This document shows positions 16,216 through 25,232 of a stretch of DNA of 64,000 nt, in pieces (within the stretch, counting starts at the first letter, position 1; the number at the start of each line of letters is the position of its first letter). The notes under the pieces were generated by a model. That model had not been told where the DNA came from and made no database searches. It saw nothing but the letters and a program-made list of their open reading frames with translations. Origin of the DNA: Sphingobacterium sp. UT-1RO-CII-1. Lineage in GTDB: Bacteria; Bacteroidota; Bacteroidia; Sphingobacteriales; Sphingobacteriaceae. The DNA is taken from the NCBI RefSeq assembly GCF_026711005.1, contig NZ_JAPPVJ010000005.1:124001-188000 (forward strand). Reading direction: 5' to 3'. Made by a program: the position numbers and the translations under genes.

Positions 16216-19200
16216 TTACTGTTTATAAAACTTACTATTTACATCATCCGGATCTAATGAAGGTTCTATCAAAGTAGACTTACGCATCATACCTGAAAAC
16301 ATCATGGGTACAACAAATAAAATAACTACAGTTGAGGTCAATAAACCGCCTATTACTGCAAGTCCCAATGGTGCTACCTGTTCTCCTCCTTCACCTAAGC
16401 CCAGTGCTAACGGAATCATCCCCGCTAACATAGCGGCTGCGGTCATCAATATGGGGCGTACACGAGATTTTGCGGCGACTACTGCAGCTAACGATGAATT
16501 AATGGAGAACATCTTCCTATTCGACTCTGCTTGATTAATTAAAAGAATAGCATTCGATACGGACACTCCTATTGACATAATCATCCCCATGTAAGATTGT
16601 AAATTCAGTGTATTTCCTGTTAACCAAATCATCAAAGCGCTTCCTGTTAAAACAGCAGGTATTACTGATAAAATAACCATACTAACTCGCAAAGATTGAT
16701 AATAGGCACTCATCATTAAGAAAATAACTACAATTGCGATAGATAACCCCGTCAACAAACCAGATAAAGTATCTTCCAAAAGAGGCAGGTTTCCCTCCTT
16801 CCATATTCTCATACCACGAGGAGCTTCACCTGCATCAGCTATCGCTTTGTCCACTACCTTATTTGCAGTCCCTAAATCTGTTTTATACAAATCAGCTAAA
16901 ATAGTAACATAGCGGTTAGGTCCTCTCCGATTGACTTGTGCGGGGACATCCGTATAAGTAATGGATGCTACATCTTCCAAGAGAGGTGAGGTTTGTCCTT
17001 TTTTAACAGGAATAGCACGCAGTTCCTCAGCCGTTTGCACCAAATGTTCAGGCACCTGTACCTGCACCTGAAATACTAATCCAGAGCGTGGATCAACCCA
17101 TAGGTTTTTATCAGTAAACCTAGTAGAAGATGTCGCTGTCGATATATTCCGCGATACCTCCTGAACAGTAAGTCCGTATTGTGCCAAGCGTTTACGATCT
17201 ATTTTTATTTCAACAACCGGATAGTGAAGCGGTTCTGCAATCTGTACATCTTTAAAAATATCATGCACAGCGAGGTTCGCTTTTATTTTGTTTGCAAAGG
17301 CCTCTGCATCTTTTAATTGATTTGAACTCACTTTTACTTCTACAGGGGTCATTGAACCTTGTCCTATAATCTTCTCCATTAGCTCCATAGGTTCAAAGTT
17401 TATGGCAACTTGGGGATACCGTTCTCCTATTTCTGTTCGAATCAACTGTTTTAAATCATCATTTTTCAATCCAATATTAGACTTATCTATCGATACCTGA
17501 AGTACAGCCTCACTCGTTGTAGCATTAAACAAGAAAATAGGGTTAATAGGGTTAGCAGAGGGGTGCATGCCAACAAATGCAGAAGATATACGCACACTAT
17601 TATCAGGCAGTATCTGACGAATAGCTTGCTCTATACCACGAACAGTTTCCTCTGTACGCTCCAAACGCGCCCCTTCAGGCATACGGATGCGTAATTGCAA
17701 ATCCCCACCTTCCGACCTAGGTAAAATATCAGTTCCCAGAACACTAAAAACAGCAACAATCAATGAAAAGCTAACAACCAGATAAACACCTATACCAACT
17801 TTTGAAAAGCGCAACATGCGACGAACAAAATAAGCATACTTTACAGTAAACTTATCCATCGCCGAGCGTATGGTTTTCTTGACTTCATGCGTCTTCATTT
17901 TCATCATCCAATTGGCCATAATAGGAACAAAAGTTTGAGAAGCAATAAAAGAAGCAATCATCGCAAATGCTACTGCCATAGATAAAGGCATAAACATATC
18001 ACGGGGTATGCCCGTCATCATTATCGCTGGCGTCAAAACAGCAAGAATACTCAAAAGAATCAACAATTTAGGTGCCGATATTTCAAGCAAAGCATCTAAT
18101 ATAGCACGTGGTTTGCTCTTGCCTAGCTCCATATGCTGATGTATATTCTCGATCGTAACAGTGGCTTCATCCACCAGGATACCTATCGAAAGCGCCAAAC
18201 CACTTAAGGTCATAATATTTAAGCTTTCACCAAAAAAATGAAGTGTAATAACTGCTGTAATAATAGCTATTGGTATGGTCATCACCACAATCATTGCTCC
18301 ACGCACATCGCCTAAAAATAGAAAAACCATCAATCCTGTCAACAACGCCCCCAGCGCTCCTTCCATAATGAGGTTTGTTAAAGAGCGAGATATATAAACA
18401 GATTGATCAAAAGCATAACTCATCTTCACCCCTTCCGGTAAAAGATTTTCCAACATAGGCAACGATTTTTTCAAATTGTCTACCGCAGTTAAAGTGGATG
18501 CATCTGGTTTTTTAATAATAGGTAGGTAGACGGATCTCTTTCCGTTAATAAGCGCATATCCAACCGTTTGATCAGCGGCATCAATTACAGAAGCAACATC
18601 ACCCACCAAAATAGTACGCCCACCTTGAGTTTTAATAGGGGTTTCCAAAAACTCCTCTGGCCCAGACGCTATCGAGTTAATAGGTGCCATTAAATTCTGA
18701 TCGCCTAAACGGATATTTCCGGCAGGAGATGGAATAGAGTTCTTGGTTATTGCCAATGTCACCTCTTCCGGACTTAAACCAGTGGCTTTTAACTTTTGTG
18801 GGTCAACATTCACGACCAAGCTACGCATATTCCCTCCGAATGGAGCGGGTGCTGTAATGCCCGGTATGTTAACAAACATCGGTCGAACTCGGGTTACCGC
18901 CATAGTCTGCAGTTCAGTAACACTATGCTTATCACTATCAAACACCAATTGCCCTACCGGGAGCGAACTACCATCAAAACGAACGACCATTGGAGGCACC
19001 GCTCCAGGCGGTAAAAACCCCATAGCTCTTGACACCTGCATACTTAACTCAGCAGATGCCTGTGACATATCCGTACCTGGATAAAAAGTCAATTTCATTA
19101 AAGTAAGACCTTGAACACTTTTAAAGTCTAGCTCTTTAACGCCATTAACAAACAATAAAACTTTTTGAAACTCATTTGCCATAAACCCGTCCATATACGC

Positions 19201-19368
19201 TGGCGATAAACCACCGTAAGGCATGGCTATATACATAGCAGGCGATTCGATTTCAGGAAAAATATCCACTTTAATCTTATTAATCACCGGCCACGAAAAA
19301 TATGCAATAGCTGCTATTAACATGATTACAGCTATTGGTTTTCGTAATGCTAATCTAATAATATTCAT
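16216..19368 (-). CDS. RND-family efflux transporter permease
   Basis: A 1050-residue inner-membrane pump with the AcrB/MdtB topology: TM1 at residues 12-30, two large periplasmic loops, and two sets of five to six TM segments. The TM4 region reads LALSIGILVDEATVTIENIH. Compared with drug pumps, the usual double Asp pair (LVDDA) is LVDEA, with Asp followed by Glu, which may affect the proton relay. The HME heavy-metal signature is not evident, so it is closer to HAE1-like pumps of unknown substrate. It forms the core of a tripartite system with the TolC-like gene 30 bp upstream and the adaptor 7 bp downstream. The neighbouring sulfur genes hint at a thiol or sulfur-compound substrate. Confidence 0.92.
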   Translation of the reverse strand: MNIIRLALRKPIAVIMLIAAIAYFSWPVINKIKVDIFPEIESPAMYIAMPYGGLSPAYMDGFMANEFQKVLLFVNGVKELDFKSVQGLTLMKLTFYPGTDMSQASAELSMQVSRAMGFLPPGAVPPMVVRFDGSSLPVGQLVFDSDKHSVTELQTMAVTRVRPMFVNIPGITAPAPFGGNMRSLVVNVDPQKLKATGLSPEEVTLAITKNSIPSPAGNIRLGDQNLMAPINSIASGPEEFLETPIKTQGGRTILVGDVASVIDAADQTVGYALINGKRSVYLPIIKKPDASTLTAVDNLKKSLPMLENLLPEGVKMSYAFDQSVYISRSLTNLIMEGALGALLTGLMVFLFLGDVRGAMIVVMTIPIAIITAVITLHFFGESLNIMTLSGLALSIGILVDEATVTIENIHQHMELGKSKPRAILDALLEISAPKLLILLSILAVLTPAIMMTGIPRDMFMPLSMAVAFAMIASFIASQTFVPIMANWMMKMKTHEVKKTIRSAMDKFTVKYAYFVRRMLRFSKVGIGVYLVVSFSLIVAVFSVLGTDILPRSEGGDLQLRIRMPEGARLERTEETVRGIEQAIRQILPDNSVRISSAFVGMHPSANPINPIFLFNATTSEAVLQVSIDKSNIGLKNDDLKQLIRTEIGERYPQVAINFEPMELMEKIIGQGSMTPVEVKVSSNQLKDAEAFANKIKANLAVHDIFKDVQIAEPLHYPVVEIKIDRKRLAQYGLTVQEVSRNISTATSSTRFTDKNLWVDPRSGLVFQVQVQVPEHLVQTAEELRAIPVKKGQTSPLLEDVASITYTDVPAQVNRRGPNRYVTILADLYKTDLGTANKVVDKAIADAGEAPRGMRIWKEGNLPLLEDTLSGLLTGLSIAIVVIFLMMSAYYQSLRVSMVILSVIPAVLTGSALMIWLTGNTLNLQSYMGMIMSIGVSVSNAILLINQAESNRKMFSINSSLAAVVAAKSRVRPILMTAAAMLAGMIPLALGLGEGGEQVAPLGLAVIGGLLTSTVVILFVVPMMFSGMMRKSTLIEPSLDPDDVNSKFYKQ

Positions 19369-19398
19369 ATATGTATTATCTGTTTTTAGTAGCCAATT

Positions 19399-20757
19399 TT
19401 AAAAAGAACTTGTAAGCAAGTTAAAATCGGCTTGTTGATACGACTGTTCAATTAAAACAGTCCAATACCGTAAATAAGCATCCAAATGTTGCCTCTCTGT
19501 TTGTAACAGAATATCCTGCACTTGTAACAATTCAGCCAAATTAATTAAACCACTCTCATAGCGTATTTTATACATTTCGTACGCCTCTAATGCGAAAGCT
19601 TTACTACGATCAGATTCCCCAATAGCTTTCAGGGCTTGCTTTAATTGCACATCCAAATTTCGAATTTGCTGATCAATTTCTCCTTCCATAACGGAATACT
19701 CATCTCTCGCCTGTTCCTGCTTACTTTCAAATTGCTTTTGCTTCGTTTTGGCATTAAATAATTGGTGTAAATTCCAAGTAGCTCCCACCCCCACAAAATA
19801 ATTTTGTGCACTGCGACTATACATATCATCGTAAGCCCCTGATACATGGCCCGATCCATCTACTCCGGAGCTACGACTGGATAATCCGCCAAGTGCCATA
19901 ATTTTAGGTAAACGTTCTTTATTTTGTTTTTCAGCTTGTAAACCATATTTTTTAGTTTCAAGCTCTTTCATTGCCAACATCGGATGTAAGCGCAATTTTA
20001 CTGTATCCGTATAAACAACCTGAAAGAAGTGATTCAGCTCTGTTGAAGAAGGCTTCGCTACGGCAATACCCGTGAGTTCCTCAATCAGATACTGCATTCC
20101 CTGCAACTGACCGTCCACCTGATAAAGACCGCTTTCCACTTTTTTATAAGCCGAAGAGGCTAATAAAGTATCTGCGAGAGGCACAATACCATTTACCGCT
20201 AATCCTTTTGTTACATCAAGAATGTCTTTATAGCGTGCAAGATGCTCCTGATGCCAATCGCTTGTAATTTGATAATAAAGAAAAGATACATAACGCTCAG
20301 AAAGCTTTTTCTGAACAATGTTACTAAAGTTAAGGGCATCTATTTTCTGAAAATCTATATCTGATTTTCCAATCTGCTGATCCAGATTACGTCGCCCAAA
20401 ACGAATAATATCCCAATTGATAGTACTCGAAGCATATTGATTAAACGTCCCTGATGCACCGGTTAGGTTTGCAGATCCTGAAACGTTAAATATTCCTGGA
20501 AATGGGTAAAAAGCCCCTGACACACCATTGACGGAGCTATAGGCTTGTTGATATTGTAAAAGGACTTGTGGCTTATATATATTAAGACGGTCCGAACTGT
20601 CAAGTCTTGCCAAGTGGATTTGCTTATCTTTCACCGCAAACCCCTTATAATTTTTTTGTGTATTACTCCAATATTCTTGTAACGTCTGAGACTGTCCGCG
20701 TAATATAGAGAACAGACTTACAAACATCAGTAAATAACGGATTGATTTATTGATCAT
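19399..20757 (-). CDS. TolC-family outer membrane efflux protein
   Basis: A 452-residue outer-membrane channel subunit with a signal peptide (MFVSLFSILRGQSQ) and the long coiled-coil helices of the OEP fold, including the conserved turn IRYESGLINLAELLQVQDILL near the C-terminus. Three copies would form the exit duct for the RND pump encoded next. The two-repeat organisation is recognisable but divergent. It is the second gene after the small membrane protein at 20842-21237, across an 84-bp gap without a visible terminator, so transcription probably begins upstream of that small gene. Confidence 0.9.
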   Translation of the reverse strand: MINKSIRYLLMFVSLFSILRGQSQTLQEYWSNTQKNYKGFAVKDKQIHLARLDSSDRLNIYKPQVLLQYQQAYSSVNGVSGAFYPFPGIFNVSGSANLTGASGTFNQYASSTINWDIIRFGRRNLDQQIGKSDIDFQKIDALNFSNIVQKKLSERYVSFLYYQITSDWHQEHLARYKDILDVTKGLAVNGIVPLADTLLASSAYKKVESGLYQVDGQLQGMQYLIEELTGIAVAKPSSTELNHFFQVVYTDTVKLRLHPMLAMKELETKKYGLQAEKQNKERLPKIMALGGLSSRSSGVDGSGHVSGAYDDMYSRSAQNYFVGVGATWNLHQLFNAKTKQKQFESKQEQARDEYSVMEGEIDQQIRNLDVQLKQALKAIGESDRSKAFALEAYEMYKIRYESGLINLAELLQVQDILLQTERQHLDAYLRYWTVLIEQSYQQADFNLLTSSF

Positions 20758-20841
20758 CTTGTTAAATTTATATCATATAGAAAACTTAAGTGTCTTTGAA
20801 CCAACTTAACTATTGGTCATAAAGCATTAAAATTCTATATT

Positions 20842-21237
20842 CTATAAATTCAATCGACTGATAAGGAGTAGAATACCTTTGGAGAAAGGTATTTTCTTAA
20901 TCGTTAGATGCTTCGCTGCATAAATCTCCAAGAGGAAAGGAAAAAACAGCATAACGAATCCTAGCAACATAACGAAAGGTTGCATCTGTAGATCAGCTTG
21001 TACAGGATTAAGCAGCAGAATATTTTCTGACGATGCAATTAAACATTCCGCATCCTCAAACATCATTCCTCCACTTTGTTTTGTGGAACTCTGCTGTTCA
21101 ATGGGCACATCGGTAACAAAATTCTGTTTAATTGATGCTTTTATTGGACAAGAAGTCAACAGAAACAACAGCACGATTCCAATCACCTTTATTAAAGGTG
21201 ATGATAAATCTTCATGTATGCTGTGCAGTTTATTCAT
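20842..21237 (-). CDS. Small membrane protein of unknown function preceding the RND operon
   Basis: A 131-residue protein I do not recognise. It has a hydrophobic N-terminal segment (IKVIGIVLLFLLTSCPIKAS, residues 18-37) that could be a lipobox signal (LTSC) or a membrane anchor, a polar middle with one cysteine (EDAECLIAS), and a second hydrophobic segment near residues 87-106 (FVMLLGFVMLFFPFLLEIYA). It leads the tolC-RND-adaptor-tlpA-dsrE run and has its own TAnnTTTG box 7 nt before the ATG. It might be an accessory subunit or a product of envelope sensing. No catalytic motif is seen. Confidence 0.6.
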   Translation of the reverse strand: MNKLHSIHEDLSSPLIKVIGIVLLFLLTSCPIKASIKQNFVTDVPIEQQSSTKQSGGMMFEDAECLIASSENILLLNPVQADLQMQPFVMLLGFVMLFFPFLLEIYAAKHLTIKKIPFSKGILLLISRLNL

Positions 21238-21244
21238 TGTAAGG

Positions 21245-21267
21245 CAAAGATATAATTTTAATTAAAA
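21245..21267 (-). promoter_or_regulatory. Promoter of the RND operon with adjacent palindrome
   Basis: TATCTTTG on the minus strand (21252-21245) fits TAnnTTTG and is only 7 nt from the ATG at 21237. Three bases upstream is a perfect 12-bp palindrome TTTTAATTAAAA (21256-21267), a candidate binding site, possibly for the Crp/Fnr protein encoded just upstream. Confidence 0.5.
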
Positions 21268-21326
21268 ACTAGCAGGATGTAACGCCCATTTTACTTATGA
21301 ATGACCTTCAATGCTCCATAAAGTTA

Positions 21327-21956
21327 TCAAATAAGCACCCTAATTTCGTTGCGCAAAAGCAATATTTTCTCTTCATTTTCCAAGCTTTTCAATATTCTTG
21401 AAACGACCACTCTTGACGTGTTTAACTCTGAAGCTATCTGTTGATGAGTCAATGTCAATATTCTATTATCTAAAAGCTTTACTTTATCTTGTAAATGGTT
21501 TAAAATACGCTCTTCCATATTCATAAAAGCTAGGTTGTCGATGGCACCCAACATTTCATCCATACGCGAGGAATAACTTGCCAATATAAAATTTCGCCAG
21601 GATGGGTACTTAGCCAACCAATCATCGAGATACCGATTAGGCACCAAAGCTACTGTCGTTTTCATCTCTGCTTGCGCACGTATTTCACTCTTTTTATCTC
21701 CTACACAACAGGCAATAGACATGGTGCAGGTTTCACCTTTCTCCACATAATATAAGAGCAGCTCACCTTCATCTTCATCTTGCCGGATTATTTTTATTGC
21801 TCCCTCTAGTAACAATGGCATGACCTTAATGTACTGTCCAAAATCAATAATTATATCCCCTTCATTAAAAAACCTGACCGTCGCCACATCTTCAATTTCT
21901 TCAATTAAAGCAGGTTCTAATATTCCGAAAAAAGCTTGCTGAATTAAGTCCATCAT
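21327..21956 (-). CDS. Crp/Fnr-family transcriptional regulator
   Basis: A 209-residue regulator with an N-terminal cyclic-nucleotide-binding-like beta-roll (residues about 15-125) and a C-terminal winged helix (LTHQQIASELNTSRVVVSRILKSLE, the recognition helix region). Residues that bind cAMP phosphate are not evident. Instead there is a cysteine group, Cys77 in GETCTMSIA and the adjacent pair Cys83-Cys84, so a redox, sulfur or metal signal is possible. It is encoded between the TauE/SafE exporter and the RND operon on the same strand, and is the obvious candidate regulator of the cluster. Two in-frame ATGs (21956, 21953) overlap, so the start is uncertain by one residue. Confidence 0.88.
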   Translation of the reverse strand: MMDLIQQAFFGILEPALIEEIEDVATVRFFNEGDIIIDFGQYIKVMPLLLEGAIKIIRQDEDEGELLLYYVEKGETCTMSIACCVGDKKSEIRAQAEMKTTVALVPNRYLDDWLAKYPSWRNFILASYSSRMDEMLGAIDNLAFMNMEERILNHLQDKVKLLDNRILTLTHQQIASELNTSRVVVSRILKSLENEEKILLLRNEIRVLI

Positions 21957-22036
21957 CTAAAATAATCTTTAGGCTTTAATTTTCCAATCCCAATCACGCA
22001 CCTACTAGATAAATACCATAAAATAACCAATATGTA

Positions 22037-22831
22037 CTACAAATTAATAATTTCGTGTATTAAAACTGATAAAGCTACGATAAGAATCATATAACCAAAC
22101 ATTTTCTTTAAATGAGTACCGGACACCTTATTCGACAAGAAAAAACCTAGGAACAAACCTACTATTGTAAAAATAGTATACCCTAAAATTAAGTTCCAAT
22201 TAAATTCTTCAAGCTTTTCAGCATCACCCAAAATTCCAAAAAAAGAATTTATTGTTATAATCACCAAAGAAGTGGAAACAGCTCTCCGTATGGGCATCCT
22301 ATAAAAGTTAACCAACGCTGGGATAATAAGAAAACCTCCACCGGCCCCTACAACACCTGTTACTAGTCCCACAACAATCCCTTGAGCAACGACCAGTTGC
22401 AACGGTATTTTTCGTGTTGTTTCATTACTCTCAATAGGTTTGTCATCCCCCTGAATCATCGCGAAAGCCGACGAAAGCATAACCAAAGCAAACAAAAACA
22501 TCAAAACGACTGATTGATGTAAATCCCAAACTCCTATCCTAATAATCGGGGGTACTAAAGGAAGAAAAAAAGTTCGGGTAATAAAAACCATCAACAAAGA
22601 AGGCAAACCAAAAGTGAGCACTTTATGCATATCAACTTCTGATCTAAAAAAACCACGCACAGCCCCAATGGAAGAAGTAACGCCAATCGCAAATAAAGAA
22701 TAAGTAGTGGACAATATAGGATCGACCCCCATAATATAAACAAGGATAGGAACAGTTAAAATTGTTCCACCACTCCCAACCATTCCCAAAGTTACTCCTA
22801 CAAATATAGCTAGCGCAAAGCCTAAAAGCAT
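22037..22831 (-). CDS. TauE/SafE-family sulfite/sulfoacetate exporter-like permease
   Basis: A 264-residue membrane protein with about eight TM segments in two repeats, each with the family glycine motif: GVTLGMVGSGGTILTVPILV near the N-terminus and GLVTGVVGAGGGFLIIPALV in the middle. TauE/SafE proteins export sulfite, sulfoacetate or other C2 sulfur compounds, and some move other anions. It follows the YeeE/YedE pair by 81 bp and precedes the Crp/Fnr gene by 80 bp on the same strand. The neighbouring DsrE, YeeE and TlpA genes support a sulfur-anion substrate. Confidence 0.9.
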   Translation of the reverse strand: MLLGFALAIFVGVTLGMVGSGGTILTVPILVYIMGVDPILSTTYSLFAIGVTSSIGAVRGFFRSEVDMHKVLTFGLPSLLMVFITRTFFLPLVPPIIRIGVWDLHQSVVLMFLFALVMLSSAFAMIQGDDKPIESNETTRKIPLQLVVAQGIVVGLVTGVVGAGGGFLIIPALVNFYRMPIRRAVSTSLVIITINSFFGILGDAEKLEEFNWNLILGYTIFTIVGLFLGFFLSNKVSGTHLKKMFGYMILIVALSVLIHEIINL

Positions 22832-22912
22832 CTTCTAGTTTTTAAATAAATAATACATGCATCTCTTAAAATGAGCATTAAGAAGCCATTTATTACATTG
22901 CCTCGGCCATCA

Positions 22913-23326
22913 TTAATGAGGAAGCTTATCGCGTATTATACCGTACAAATATGTTCCTAACAGTGCAAAAACAGCAACCAAAACCATCGGCAAGACTCCT
23001 GCCCCTATGAGTGCAAATATTGGTCCAGGACAGGCTCCTATTAAAGCCCAACCCATTCCAAAAAACACTCCTCCATAAAGATAACGTTTGATTGAATTAC
23101 TCTTGGGCTGAATTACAATTTTTTTACCATCAATATCTTTCGCATCACTTTTTTTAATCCATTGCGTACCGATCACACCTATCAATAAAGCTGTGGCCAT
23201 AAATCCATACATATGAAATGATTGAAAATTAAACATTTCATAAATACGAAACCACGAGGCTGCCTCTGCTTTATACATAGCCATTCCAAAAACAACGCCC
23301 AATAAAATATATATTAATCTCTTCAT
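22913..23326 (-). CDS. YeeE/YedE-family half-protein (second half type)
   Basis: A 137-residue membrane protein with three to four TM segments, corresponding to one half of a YeeE/YedE thiosulfate transporter. The signature is GACPGPIFALIGAG with Cys99, equivalent to a conserved pore cysteine of YeeE. The start (MKRLIYILLGVVFGMAMYKA) is a membrane segment. It lies 4 bp after its partner at 23331-23879, and the two would form a heterodimeric transporter, as in PmpA/PmpB-type pairs. Thiosulfate or sulfane-sulfur uptake is the family expectation. Confidence 0.88.
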   Translation of the reverse strand: MKRLIYILLGVVFGMAMYKAEAASWFRIYEMFNFQSFHMYGFMATALLIGVIGTQWIKKSDAKDIDGKKIVIQPKSNSIKRYLYGGVFFGMGWALIGACPGPIFALIGAGVLPMVLVAVFALLGTYLYGIIRDKLPH

Positions 23327-23330
23327 TTTT

Positions 23331-23879
23331 TTAAAATATTAAAGGAAATAAAACATGAACCATCACTAAACCACCGATAAAAAATCCAATAACAGCAATT
23401 AATGATGGTAATTGCAGGTCACTAAGTCCTGATATAGCATGTCCCGACGTACAGCCTCCTGCATAACGAGTACCAAAACCTACTAAGATTCCGCCAATCG
23501 CTAGGATAGCAATGTTTTTAAGAGACCATATTTCAAATATCTCGGTCGGATAGTAGCTCGTACCAGCACTAGCAAACCCCAGATTATGCAATTTTTCGAC
23601 TGTTGCTGTAGCTATATCGGGCGCTTCTCCATTCGACAAAAACTGTACAGAAAGAAAACCTCCAATAATAGTCCCCAGTAAAAACATAAGGTTCCATTGT
23701 TGAGATTTCCAATCAAATCGAAAAAACTCACATGACTTTCCTCCTCCAAGTGCTGAGCACATCGTCCTAAAATTAGAAGAAAAACCAAAAGTCTTGCCCA
23801 GTAATATGAGTAACAACATAACTACCGCTACGATAGCACCTCCTACATACCAAGGCCAAGGATTCATTAACCATTCCAT
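23331..23879 (-). CDS. YeeE/YedE-family half-protein (first half type)
   Basis: A 182-residue membrane protein with about five TM segments and the YeeE signature GTRYAGGCTSGHAISG, with Cys143 at the position of a substrate-relaying cysteine. Two further cysteines (Cys41, Cys50) lie in a cytoplasmic or periplasmic loop (MCSALGGGKSCEFF). It heads the long minus-strand cluster and is followed 4 bp later by its partner half. In YeeE the cysteines pass thiosulfate through the membrane by transient hydrogen bonding, so a similar role in sulfur import is inferred here. Confidence 0.88.
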   Translation of the reverse strand: MEWLMNPWPWYVGGAIVAVVMLLLILLGKTFGFSSNFRTMCSALGGGKSCEFFRFDWKSQQWNLMFLLGTIIGGFLSVQFLSNGEAPDIATATVEKLHNLGFASAGTSYYPTEIFEIWSLKNIAILAIGGILVGFGTRYAGGCTSGHAISGLSDLQLPSLIAVIGFFIGGLVMVHVLFPLIF

Positions 23880-24079
23880 ATCTTTTTTTTTTATTCTTTA
23901 CACAAAGATCTATTTTTTGATTATTATCTTTTGCTACTAAAGTTACACAATCACTTCAGCAACATTATTCTTAACATAAAAACACATCAATCTCTTCCTT
24001 AGTTTTATGTATCTTGCATCTTTATTTCTTGGATCATTACATTAATAGTTCATATTGTCTGAACATAAATAAAGAAATA

Positions 24080-25150
24080 ATGAACATAAAACATATCATT
24101 ATAACTCTCATCAGTATGCTAGTTAATTTATCTGATTTATCGGCTCAAATGCCGAAAAAAGAAAGAACACTAAAAGAAACATATCAGGCGCTGCGCATAA
24201 TAAATGGTAATTACCAACTGCTACTTCCCGAGAAAAAACAAGAAGTATTTATTGGCAAGCACCCAAAAGAAATAAATTTCCAATCACCCCTATATACGCT
24301 AGGAGATACAATTATAGAAGCTTCTCCCCAAGAACGTCTTTTCTTTGCTATTGTAAGTGAAAAAGACACAACAATTATTTCCGAACGAAAGCTACCGCTA
24401 TCGGGCACGGCTAATTTCAGAGATATAGGGGGTATAAAAACCAGTGCGGGGAGACATATTATTTGGGGCAAATTTTTCCGAGCCGACGAATTATCGGGAC
24501 TAAAAGAGGAAGATTTCCCCTATCTATTAAATTCAGGCATCAAAGATGTATATGACCTACGAACAAACGAAGAAATTGGACAAAAAAAAGACAACTTACC
24601 AGCAGCTTTAAACTGGATACATTATCCAATCTTTGAAGAAGGAGACAACTTATACATGCGTGCTGTCATGCAACAGTTCAATGAAGAGAATTTTAGCGAG
24701 GAAAATGCAAGAGAAATGTTGATCATAGCAAACCGTGAATTTGTTAAAAATAGTACAGAAAAGTTCAGCACGTTAGTAAAACAAATGATGGACAAGCCAA
24801 CCGCCTCATTATTTCATTGTACAGCAGGGAAAGATCGCACAGGTTTTACTGCAGCCCTAATTCTAGCTATATTAGGTGCAGACCGGCAAACTATTATCAA
24901 TGAATATTTAATGACAAACTATTATACCTATGATAAACTAAACAATGATATGGATAAAATAATTCCTATGCTGGGCGGAAAAATAAAACCAGAGGTTATC
25001 ATTCCACTCATGACGGTTGACCGTAGCTATATTGAAGCAGGTTTGCAGGAAATTGACGATATTTATGGCGATATGGACAGCTATATCCGTCATGGTCTAC
25101 AGATTTCAGACGAATTACGCCAGTATTATATACAAACATACACATACTAA
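24080..25150 (+). CDS. Secreted tyrosine-phosphatase-like protein
   Basis: A 356-residue protein with a signal peptide (IIITLISMLVNLSDLSAQ) and a protein tyrosine/serine phosphatase domain. The catalytic P-loop HCTAGKDRTG gives nucleophile Cys247 and Arg253. The domain-entry motif LPLSGTANFRDIGGIKTSAG is typical of the bacterial Ptp/LipA-type phosphatases (Pfam Y_phosphatase3). Secretion suggests a periplasmic or extracellular substrate such as a phosphosugar or phospholipid rather than cell-internal proteins. I use the ATG at 24080, which gives a proper signal peptide; the open frame extends back to a TTG at 24014. It stands alone after the sulfur cluster. Confidence 0.87.
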   Translation: MNIKHIIITLISMLVNLSDLSAQMPKKERTLKETYQALRIINGNYQLLLPEKKQEVFIGKHPKEINFQSPLYTLGDTIIEASPQERLFFAIVSEKDTTIISERKLPLSGTANFRDIGGIKTSAGRHIIWGKFFRADELSGLKEEDFPYLLNSGIKDVYDLRTNEEIGQKKDNLPAALNWIHYPIFEEGDNLYMRAVMQQFNEENFSEENAREMLIIANREFVKNSTEKFSTLVKQMMDKPTASLFHCTAGKDRTGFTAALILAILGADRQTIINEYLMTNYYTYDKLNNDMDKIIPMLGGKIKPEVIIPLMTVDRSYIEAGLQEIDDIYGDMDSYIRHGLQISDELRQYYIQTYTY

Positions 25151-25232
25151 CGAAACATCGATATCTATAAAAAAGTTGAATATAAATTGAGCTCAATAGC
25201 TCTTAAAATAGTTAACGAATAATTATACACGT

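Noticed and set aside
18743..19084. Antisense open frames across the RND pump, GMC, PyrD and PepD genes
   Set aside because: They overlap strongly conserved genes, have no family motifs, promoters or start context, and follow from codon bias of the real strand.
25186..25197. 12-bp palindrome ATTGAGCTCAAT as operator of the LapA-like gene
   Set aside because: Perfect but short; palindromes of this length are frequent in AT-rich spacers, and no promoter box is positioned with it.
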